Source: Oscillospiraceae bacterium (lineage in GTDB: Bacteria; Bacillota; Clostridia; Oscillospirales; Ruminococcaceae). From it: a stretch of 14,949 bases of DNA. The stretch lies in assembly GCA_029068025.1 (NCBI GenBank), contig JAIEDJ010000274.1:1-14949 (forward strand), in the 5' to 3' direction. Positions 7,340 to 12,668 of this stretch are shown here, one piece after another. Each line of letters begins with the position of its first letter. Positions within the stretch are counted from its first letter, which is position 1. The notes below the pieces were generated by a model that worked only from the letters and a program-made list of their open reading frames with translations, made no database searches and was not told the DNA's origin. The position numbers and the translations under genes are program-made.

Positions 7340-8404
7340 TCACTTGTCGTTTTTGATAAGCCGCGGCAGATCGCGCACTATCTCCACCATGAACCATTCG
7401 GGCAGCACCCTGCCGCCGTCCGAGCTTACCACCATCTGCGCCAGTTCGAGATTTATATGCGAAAGCTCCTTGATCATAGCCTTTGCGCGGTGAACAAGCT
7501 GCTGAGTAACTCTGTCTATTGTCTGCTTGTCCTCGGGCAGCTCCAGAAGCAGCTTCGCGCGGAAGCTCTGCGCGACAAAATACAGCACGTCGCGCTGTTC
7601 CGGCTCCGAGGGGAATCTTGCCTCGCCCTTGATGATCTCGCTCAAAAGATTCTTGTTGCCCAGATTCTTGATGAATGCCAGAAACGACCCGGCGTGCGCC
7701 GAGGAAACGCTTCCGTAAGCCAGAACGCGCAGTATCCTCTCGGGAACGTCCTTCTCCCCCGCGCCGTATTCCTTGAGCGCGTCGCTCAGCATATCCCACG
7801 AGCGCGGCGTAGAATACGGTTCCTCGGTTTTCGGCGGCTCTGAGAACAGATGATCGGGGCGTTCGGTTATGTAATCGATGACCCATTGATGAACACCGCT
7901 TTCGTAAGCCCAATCGAGCCACTGCTTTGTATCGACCGCAAGCTGAACATGGAACATTCTGTTAATCAGCGCCGAGGACATAGTCTTGACGATAGCGCTG
8001 TCCTGCGAGCGGTTTCCCGCGCCGATTACCACGCTTCCCTTTGGCAGATGATACTCGCCTATTCTCTTTTCGTGAATAAGACTGTAAAACGCCTTTTGAA
8101 CCTCTTGGGAGCACGCGTTCAGCTCGTCCAGAAACAGCACATACGGCTCCTTACGCGCGATCATTTTCGGAGGAATAAACGCCGAAGTCTCGCCCTCGAT
8201 CTGCGGGATTCCGATAATATCCTCGGGCGCGAGCTGACTGCCGAGCAGCGAAACGCACTCCATCCCAACATCGTCAGCGAATTTTTGAACCAGCGCTGAC
8301 TTTCCTATTCCGGGCGCTCCCCAGATAAACACGGGACGCACGGGCGAGATATTGAGAAGCAGCTCGGACATTTCCGATTGCGTAACGGTAAATTTTAAAT
8401 TCAT
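7340..8404 (-). CDS. MoxR-family AAA+ ATPase
   Basis: A 354-residue cytoplasmic AAA+ ATPase. Walker A is GAPGIGKS (29-36), Walker B is VLFLDEL (89-95), sensor 1 is in GAGNRS (128-133), and NRMF (148-151) carries the likely Arg finger. The GSQLAPEDIIGIPQ stretch (55-68) and the short lid are typical of the MoxR/AAA_5 branch. MoxR ATPases are usually encoded beside VWA-domain proteins and are thought to act with them in protein maturation or metal insertion; here the VWA partner is two genes downstream. The start has AAAGGAACT upstream and a promoter -10 about 35 nt away. It is the first gene of a four-gene operon. The activated target cannot be told from the sequence. Confidence 0.92.
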   Translation of the reverse strand: MNLKFTVTQSEMSELLLNISPVRPVFIWGAPGIGKSALVQKFADDVGMECVSLLGSQLAPEDIIGIPQIEGETSAFIPPKMIARKEPYVLFLDELNACSQEVQKAFYSLIHEKRIGEYHLPKGSVVIGAGNRSQDSAIVKTMSSALINRMFHVQLAVDTKQWLDWAYESGVHQWVIDYITERPDHLFSEPPKTEEPYSTPRSWDMLSDALKEYGAGEKDVPERILRVLAYGSVSSAHAGSFLAFIKNLGNKNLLSEIIKGEARFPSEPEQRDVLYFVAQSFRAKLLLELPEDKQTIDRVTQQLVHRAKAMIKELSHINLELAQMVVSSDGGRVLPEWFMVEIVRDLPRLIKNDK

Positions 8405-8438
8405 TTAGTAGTTCCTTTCAAACATAATAAACAAAAAC

Positions 8439-8449
8439 ATTATATATCA
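8439..8449 (-). promoter_or_regulatory. Extended -10 promoter of the moxR operon
   Basis: The minus strand reads TGATATATAAT, which contains TATAAT and an overlapping TGnTATATA arrangement. No convincing -35 is seen at 17 bp. The start would be near 8432, about 27 nt before the moxR ATG. Confidence 0.45.
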
Positions 8450-8535
8450 ATACCGAAGTCATAAAATACCAAAATATTGTTTCATACCGATTTGTGATCG
8501 CCGTAAAAACAACGCGGTAAAGGGGCAGAAGGAAA

Positions 8536-8558
8536 CGGGCGATGCAAAGCACCGCCCG
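8536..8558 (-). terminator. Hairpin after the HAD phosphatase gene
   Basis: On the minus strand CGGGCGGTGC and GCATCGCCCG form a 10-bp stem with one G·U pair and a 3-nt loop, followed by TTTCCTTCT. On the plus strand the stem has an A·C mismatch but is followed by seven Ts, so it may work in both directions. It lies about 30 nt past the stop. Confidence 0.6.
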
Positions 8559-8570
8559 ATTTTTTTATTA

Positions 8571-8588
8571 CTTTTAGATAACTTGCCC
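8571..8588. repeat. 18-bp repeat shared with 10711-10728
   Basis: CTTTTAGATAACTTGCCC is identical in both places. The first copy abuts the stop codon of the HAD gene; the second abuts the outer stem of element B copy 2. It may be the edge of a repeat family. Confidence 0.6.
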
Positions 8589-9241
8589 TATGTTAAGATC
8601 CTTCCCGGGTCATCGGCATATACATCCAGTGACTCTGCGTAAAAGTCTGCCGCCCTCTCCAGATCCTTTTGATTGCTTTCGCAGCTGTCACAGACCGCCG
8701 CGGTTCTGAAGCCTGCCTTCTTCGCTGTGCGTACCGCGTGCAGCGAGTCCTCGAACACCACCGTTTCCTCGGGGACGGCGTACATCAGATCCGCCGCCGC
8801 AAGAAATACCTCCGGCGACGTTTTAGCGCCGTATTCCGTACAGCTGACAGCGCCGCTGAAAAAATCCGCCACCCCAAGCCGCGTCAGCGCCGCCATTCCG
8901 AGCGCCGCGTCTCCCGCCGTCGCAATGCTCATCTTGATACAGCGCATATGAAGCTGCGCCAGAAGTCTTGACGCGCCGTCCTTGAACCTGACCTGTTCCT
9001 TATAAAACTGCTCCGTCATTCTCGCGAAATGACGCATTATCTCTTCAACGGAATACGGCAGCCTATATTTTTCCCGCAGGTAACGCGCACTCTCGGGCAG
9101 CGACATTTCAAACAGCTTTTCTGTAAGATCGTTATCGGGAACCACATTGATCAGCCCGAGATAACGTGTTCCCAGCGTCCGCCACATCTCCGAGGAATCA
9201 AGGAGCGTGCCGTCAAGATCAAAAATCGCGCATTTAATCAT
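8588..9241 (-). CDS. HAD-superfamily phosphatase / beta-phosphoglucomutase-like
   Basis: A 217-residue cytoplasmic HAD hydrolase. Motif I is DLDGT (8-12: nucleophile D8, acid/base D10), motif II Thr is T109 in SIATAGD, motif III is KTSPEVF (140-146), and motif IV is FEDS (163-166). The helical cap between motifs I and II (about 15-85) and KxSPE are typical of the beta-phosphoglucomutase/phosphatase subfamily. The substrate, probably a small phosphorylated sugar or nucleotide, cannot be assigned. AAGGAAGG lies about 11 nt upstream of the ATG, directly beside the TATTTAAAAG 10-mer and element A1. It appears to be monocistronic, with a hairpin downstream. The gene neighbourhood does not indicate a pathway. 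Confidence 0.88.
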   Translation of the reverse strand: MIKCAIFDLDGTLLDSSEMWRTLGTRYLGLINVVPDNDLTEKLFEMSLPESARYLREKYRLPYSVEEIMRHFARMTEQFYKEQVRFKDGASRLLAQLHMRCIKMSIATAGDAALGMAALTRLGVADFFSGAVSCTEYGAKTSPEVFLAAADLMYAVPEETVVFEDSLHAVRTAKKAGFRTAAVCDSCESNQKDLERAADFYAESLDVYADDPGRILT

Positions 9242-9268
9242 ATATCTTTATACCTTCCTTATTTAAAA

Positions 9269-9430
9269 GAATTTCAAATTTCGAACTTGGCGGCACGCTA
9301 CGCTTAGCCGTCAAGTCCGAACCGGTCGAAATTAAAATTTCGACCTATTTGAAATTCACCGGGCTATCGCCTGTTGCTCTTGACGTAAGAGCCTTTGCTG
9401 TGTGTTTATAACGCTGTTCTTGGCGATTTG
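9269..9430 (-). repeat. Palindromic element A, copy 1
   Basis: Homologous to 10095-10266. The 11-bp outer stem is GAATTTCAAAT (9269-9279) with 9347-9357. It encloses arm 1, a 15-position stem (9280-9294 with 9307-9321, 12-nt loop, two imperfect pairs), and arm 2, a 10-bp stem with a 2-nt loop (9324-9345, GGTCGAAATT and its complement). A tail carries a further hairpin at 9376-9392 (GCTCTT/AAGAGC). It sits directly upstream of the HAD gene's ribosome binding site. Confidence 0.8.
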
Positions 9431-9466
9431 TTTAAAAGCTGCCAAAACGGGATTCTAAGGAGCAGC

Positions 9467-9492
9467 GGTCTGTCGGTCAACCCCTCTGTCAC
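9467..9492 (+). repeat. Dispersed repeat E, copy 2
   Basis: GGTCTGTCGGTCAACCCC continues to CTCTGTCAC and matches the reverse complement of 439-465 with one substitution and one gap. Confidence 0.7.
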
Positions 9493-9504
9493 ATAGCGTT
9501 GACC
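9475..9504 (-). terminator. Weak hairpin after mntP
   Basis: A 7-bp perfect stem GGTCAAC/GTTGACC (9475-9481 with 9498-9504) lies 10 nt past the mntP stop. There is no T-tract, and the left part belongs to dispersed repeat E, so a terminator role is uncertain. Confidence 0.3.
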
Positions 9505-9514
9505 TTGGCTTACT

Positions 9515-10075
9515 CTAAAAAACGTGCTCCAGAAACGTCTTTATACCGATGATCATCAGCACGATCCCGCCCGCAAGCTCCGCCTTTGAGCCAAGCCGCT
9601 CACCGAGCCGCTTCCCGCCGACAGCCCCCGCCAGCGACAGCCCGAACGTGACCGCGCCGATAAGCAGCGCAGCGGGGACTATCCGTGTGCCGATAGCCGC
9701 AAAGCTCACGCCTACCATAAACGCGTCAATAGACGTTGCGACCGCCTGCAATAGCAGTTCGGGAAAACCAAGCTGCCTGACCTCCGCAGCCTCCGCGTCT
9801 CCCGTAAGCTCGCGGATACTTTCCGTGATCATCTTTCCGCCGATCACTCCCAGCACGCCCAGCGCAAGGAAATGATCGAACTCGGTTATGTACTCCGCAA
9901 GTCCCGACCCCAGCAGATATCCGCCAAGCGGCATAAGCGCCTGAAACAATCCAAACAGAAACGCGATCAGAAACGCCTTCCTGCGCCGCCGAAGACTAAG
10001 CCCGTCGGCGACCGCGACCGCGAAAGCGTCAGCGGAAAGCCCTACGGCAACAAAAAACAGTTCAAAAACAGACAT
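9515..10075 (-). CDS. mntP: Manganese efflux pump MntP
   Basis: A 186-residue membrane protein of the MntP (DUF204/YebN) family, which exports Mn(II). Six hydrophobic segments lie at about 5-25, 34-58, 68-84, 106-126, 132-150 and 165-182. The paired family motifs are visible: GLSADAFAVAVADGL (12-26) and ATSIDAFMVGVSFA (113-126), holding the conserved D16 and D117 expected in the metal path. A charged cytoplasmic loop (about 85-104) separates the halves, consistent with an internal duplication. The length equals the family norm. A GGTGA ribosome binding site lies 5 nt before the ATG, beside the TATTTAAAAG 10-mer and element A2. I found no yybP-ykoY manganese riboswitch upstream, which is common for such genes. 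Confidence 0.95.
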   Translation of the reverse strand: MSVFELFFVAVGLSADAFAVAVADGLSLRRRRKAFLIAFLFGLFQALMPLGGYLLGSGLAEYITEFDHFLALGVLGVIGGKMITESIRELTGDAEAAEVRQLGFPELLLQAVATSIDAFMVGVSFAAIGTRIVPAALLIGAVTFGLSLAGAVGGKRLGERLGSKAELAGGIVLMIIGIKTFLEHVF

Positions 10076-10094
10076 TCAAATCACCTATTTAAAA

Positions 10095-10266
10095 GAATTT
10101 CAAAATACACGTCACCACAGCACGCTCCGCGCTGACGGGCTCCGCTTAGCTGTGCTGACGGTACCGGGCGAAATTAAAATTTCGCCCTTTTTGAAATTCA
10201 CTGATCGATCGGCAGTTGATCTTAGCATTAGATCCTTTGCTGCACAATTTTTATGTTGATCTTGGC
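10095..10266 (-). repeat. Palindromic element A, copy 2
   Basis: The outer stem GAATTTCAAAA (10095-10105) pairs with 10189-10199. Arm 1 is 10110-10121 with 10149-10160 (12 positions, one C·C mismatch). Arm 2 is GGGCGAAATT with its complement, 10166-10187. The tail hairpin at 10218-10234 (GATCT/AGATC) matches that of copy 1. Against copy 1, three base pairs differ on both sides in a compensatory way. It lies directly upstream of mntP. Confidence 0.8.
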
Positions 10267-10284
10267 ACCCAAGCTACGATCAAC
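10255..10284. repeat. GTTGATC/GATCAAC inverted repeat
   Basis: GTTGATC (10255-10261) and TTGG pair with CCAA and GATCAAC (10278-10284). GATCAAC is also scattered through the other repeat regions, for example near 313, 335 and 10755. Confidence 0.5.
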
Positions 10285-10339
10285 GTAACAAAAACGATCA
10301 AAGCGCCTAAACTAAGATCAACAATTTAAACGCGCAGGA

Positions 10340-10765
10340 GAAATTTCAAAAAGCAGTCCCGCTCGGCGGAGCTGAACGAAGTGAAGCAGACGCATTATGC
10401 GCTACGCGCAAAACGCTCGAGTGGGGCTGGCTAGTGTGCTGTTTCATTCAAAATTAGCAATAGACGCGCAGCAATTTTTTCCATATGCGCGAAGGAGGAC
10501 GAAGGCTTGCTGACGCAAGTCAAGGACGACAACAAAGCATATGGGAAAAAGGGCAAGCGGATATGTTAATTTTGAGTGAGACAGTACACTAGTGCGGTGC
10601 GAAAGCAACGCCGCACAGCAGCGTAAAGGAGATCAATTAAATTCATTTGATCAACCTTTAAAGGAAAATTGGTGCGGCGTTGCTTTAGGTACCGCACGTT
10701 TTTGAAATTTCTTTTAGATAACTTGCCCCTCGTCAACGTTATAAAGCCAGCCAAGATCAACGTGG
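10340..10765. repeat. Palindromic element B, copy 2 (interrupted)
   Basis: A 13-bp outer stem GAAATTTCAAAAA (10340-10352) pairs with 10699-10711. Arm 2 begins GTGCGGT (10592-10598) with ACCGCAC (10691-10697). Homologous to 64-323, including the tail from about 10726 to 10765, but split by the 152-bp insert at 10437-10588. The non-coding stretch 10076-10788 consists almost wholly of elements A2 and B2 and this insert; no gene is seen. Confidence 0.8.
10437..10588. mobile_element. MITE-like insert nested in element B
   Basis: A 152-bp insert. The left end TGCTGTTTCATTCAAAATTA (10437-10456) is an imperfect inverted copy of the right end (10566-10588, reading outward TGTACTGTCTCACTCAAAAT). It is flanked by direct repeats CTAGTG (10431-10436 and 10589-10594). 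The homologous locus at 151-156 has a single CTAGTG and no insert. Inside, CCATATGC (10481-10488) and GCATATGG (10537-10544) form another inverted pair. There is no transposase ORF, so it would need one in trans. Confidence 0.8.
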
Positions 10766-10784
10766 AAAACTCCGCGCGTTTTCC
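10764..10784 (-). terminator. Hairpin after the gene downstream of tgt
   Basis: GGAAAAC (10764-10770) and GTTTTCC (10778-10784) form a 7-bp stem with a 7-nt loop, 4 nt past the stop codon at 10789. The T-tract is poor. Confidence 0.4.
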
Positions 10785-10788
10785 GATC

Positions 10789-11181
10789 TCATTTCTTTTT
10801 TACCTTTACCGCGCGGCTGCTCAGCATGACGTTGTTCCTCGGATCCCCGCAGTCCTCGTCCTCAAGCACGGAGATCACGTCCATTTCCGCAAACAGGTCT
10901 CCGTCGATCCTGCACTTTTCGCAGAACTCCTCCAGCGATGAAAACCGCTCGTCATCTATATAGAATTCCGTATTCGACCATTCGCCGCCGCTGTAATCCG
11001 CGTCCATTCCCAGCCTGTGCTGCATTCCGTTGTGCTCCACGATCAACCTCGCCATCGGCGCGTTTATGGATATGCACTCGCGGAACAGTGCCGTGATATC
11101 GCCCGGCGTGCAGGAAAGCGGCCGCCACTTGGGAGTGATAAATTGTTTGTTATGACTAAAAAACTTAAACGGTTTAAACAT
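10789..11181 (-). CDS. Hypothetical protein downstream of tgt
   Basis: A 130-residue soluble protein that I do not recognise. It has no signal peptide or membrane segment. The N-terminus is basic and aromatic, the middle (about 54-103) is rich in Asp and Glu with CEKC (88-91), and the C-terminus is strongly basic (KVKKK). AGGGGA lies 5 nt before the ATG, and the start is only 11 bp after the tgt stop, so the two are co-transcribed and possibly translationally coupled. This placement is not the usual queA or yajC neighbour of tgt. A role in tRNA modification would be guesswork. Confidence 0.8.
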   Translation of the reverse strand: MFKPFKFFSHNKQFITPKWRPLSCTPGDITALFRECISINAPMARLIVEHNGMQHRLGMDADYSGGEWSNTEFYIDDERFSSLEEFCEKCRIDGDLFAEMDVISVLEDEDCGDPRNNVMLSSRAVKVKKK

Positions 11182-11192
11182 TGATCTTCCCC

Positions 11193-12332
11193 TTAATCAT
11201 CGGTTATTTTTTCGGCAAGCAGCGGAGAATATTTATTGCGGAATTCCGTGAATGCTCCGTTGTCCAGCGCCTCGCAGATCCTGTCCATCAGCGTGTTGTA
11301 GAAATACAGATTATGGATCACCGCAAGCCGTCCCGCAAGCTGCTCTCCTGCCTTGAAAAGATGTCGGATATACGCCCTTGAGAAATTGCGGCAGGCAGGA
11401 CAGTCACATTCCGTATCCATCGGACGCGGATCGTCCTTGTAGCGCTCGTTTGTCGCGTGAAGTATCCCGCGCCATGTAAAAATAGTCGCGTGACGCGCGT
11501 TTCGGCTTGGCATAACGCAGTCGAACATATCCACCCCGCGGTATACGCCCTCGATTATGTTGGACGGCGTTCCCACGCCCATCAGATAACGCGGTTTGTC
11601 AACGGGCGCATACGGTATCACCTCGTCAAGGATGTGATACATAACCTCTGTCGGCTCCCCGACCGCCAGTCCCCCGACAGCGTAGCCGTCAAGCTCCATC
11701 TCACGTATGATCTTCATATGCTCGATACGGATCTTGTCGTATGTTCCGCCCTGATTGATAGCGAACAGCAGCTGATCTCTGTTCAGCGTTTCCGGAAGAG
11801 AATTCAGCCGTGCCATTTCCTCCTTGCAGCGCGCCAACCACCGCGTGGTACGCTCCACGGAGCTGCGCACATAGTCCTCGGGCGCGGGATTCTCCACGCA
11901 CTCGTCAAACGCCATTGCAATGGTTGAACCGAGCCGCGACTGTATCTGCATACTTTCCTCGGGGCCTATGAACAGACGCTTTCCGTCAATGTGAGAAGCG
12001 AAATACACGCCCTCTTCCTTAATTTTACGCAGCTTGGACAAAGAAAATACCTGAAATCCGCCGCTGTCCGTAAGAATGGGCTTATCCCAGTTCATAAATT
12101 TATGCAGTCCGCCCATCTTATATACGATCTCCGACCCCGGACGCAGATGAAGATGATATGTGTTGCATAAAGCGACGCGCGTTTTCAGTTCCCTGAGATC
12201 CATACAGGAGACCGCGCCCTTGATAGCCGCCGCAGTCGCGACATTCATAAAAAACGGCGTTTGAATATCCCCGTGCACGGTGTGAAGCACACCGCGCCGC
12301 GCCGCGCCCTCTGTCTTTATTAAAGTAAACAT
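11193..12332 (-). CDS. tgt: tRNA-guanine(34) transglycosylase
   Basis: A 379-residue enzyme that swaps guanine-34 for preQ1 in GUN-anticodon tRNAs, a step of queuosine synthesis. Seen in order: CNTYHLHLRPG (56-66), LTDSGGFQVFS (87-97, with catalytic D89), NQGGTYD (193-199), GGLAVGE (220-226), MGVGTPSNIIEGV (251-263) and DMFDCVMPSRNAR (268-280, with nucleophile D271). The C-terminal zinc site is C309, C311, C314 and H340. Length fits bacterial TGT. The start at 12332 is chosen because GAGGGAG precedes it; an in-frame ATG at 12350 has no ribosome binding site. The protein appears complete. A small hypothetical gene follows at 11 bp. No preQ1 riboswitch is visible in the leader. Confidence 0.97.
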   Translation of the reverse strand: MFTLIKTEGAARRGVLHTVHGDIQTPFFMNVATAAAIKGAVSCMDLRELKTRVALCNTYHLHLRPGSEIVYKMGGLHKFMNWDKPILTDSGGFQVFSLSKLRKIKEEGVYFASHIDGKRLFIGPEESMQIQSRLGSTIAMAFDECVENPAPEDYVRSSVERTTRWLARCKEEMARLNSLPETLNRDQLLFAINQGGTYDKIRIEHMKIIREMELDGYAVGGLAVGEPTEVMYHILDEVIPYAPVDKPRYLMGVGTPSNIIEGVYRGVDMFDCVMPSRNARHATIFTWRGILHATNERYKDDPRPMDTECDCPACRNFSRAYIRHLFKAGEQLAGRLAVIHNLYFYNTLMDRICEALDNGAFTEFRNKYSPLLAEKITDD

Positions 12333-12402
12333 TTTCCGCTCCCTCAACATAATTAATTAACACTTTTCGTTTGAATTTACAAATTTAACCAATTACTTTT
12401 TA

Positions 12403-12411
12403 ATTATATCA
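12403..12411 (-). promoter_or_regulatory. Extended -10 promoter of tgt
   Basis: The minus strand reads TGATATAAT, a perfect TGnTATAAT extended -10, about 70 bp upstream of the tgt ATG. No good -35 is present, as is usual for this class. The remaining intergenic stretch from 12412 to 12589 is AT-rich; I see nothing else definite in it. Confidence 0.6.
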
Positions 12412-12589
12412 TATATCGGCGCTTTAGTGTGAAACATTCAATAATTTTCATCATAATACACAAAATCACATATGAAATTTAGGCAAAAACGTCCGGCAAT
12501 AATATCTTGTTTATTTAAAATTCGTCTTTTTGCACAAAAAAAACGACTTAAAAATATGTATATTGAAGGTTTCATTTAAAATCAGAATA

Positions 12590-12598
12590 TGTTATAAT
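12590..12598 (+). promoter_or_regulatory. Extended -10 promoter of the dockerin-protein gene
   Basis: TGTTATAAT is a perfect extended -10. The predicted start near 12605 gives a leader of about 64 nt. A -35-like TTTCAT lies 17 bp from TATAAT but is weak. Confidence 0.6.
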
Positions 12599-12599
12599 T

Positions 12600-12651
12600 A
12601 GTGATATGGGATAGGTATTTTGTCCCGCATTGTTTTATCAAACATATCACT
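12600..12651 (+). promoter_or_regulatory. Leader hairpin of the dockerin-protein gene
   Basis: AGTGATATG (12600-12608) pairs perfectly with 12643-12651. An inner GGGATA/TGTCCC pairing is possible. The left arm is at the predicted 5' end of the transcript and the right arm ends 2-3 nt before the GGAGGT ribosome binding site. Confidence 0.45.
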
Positions 12652-12668
12652 ACTTTGGAGGTCAATTC

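Noticed and set aside
7329..7922. N-terminal extension of the acetyltransferase to 7922
   Set aside because: It overlaps MoxR in another frame, reads as low-complexity Arg/Gly-rich sequence, and the internal start at 7328 has a good ribosome binding site.
10437..10588. Insertion sequence with its own transposase
   Set aside because: At 152 bp it is too short, and no transposase-like reading frame is present in the window.
64..10711. CRISPR array
   Set aside because: The repeats are dispersed, of unequal length and separated by genes; there are no regular spacers and no cas genes.
12333..12400. preQ1 riboswitch before tgt
   Set aside because: The leader is short and AT-rich, without the C-rich loop and A-rich tail of preQ1 classes that I know.
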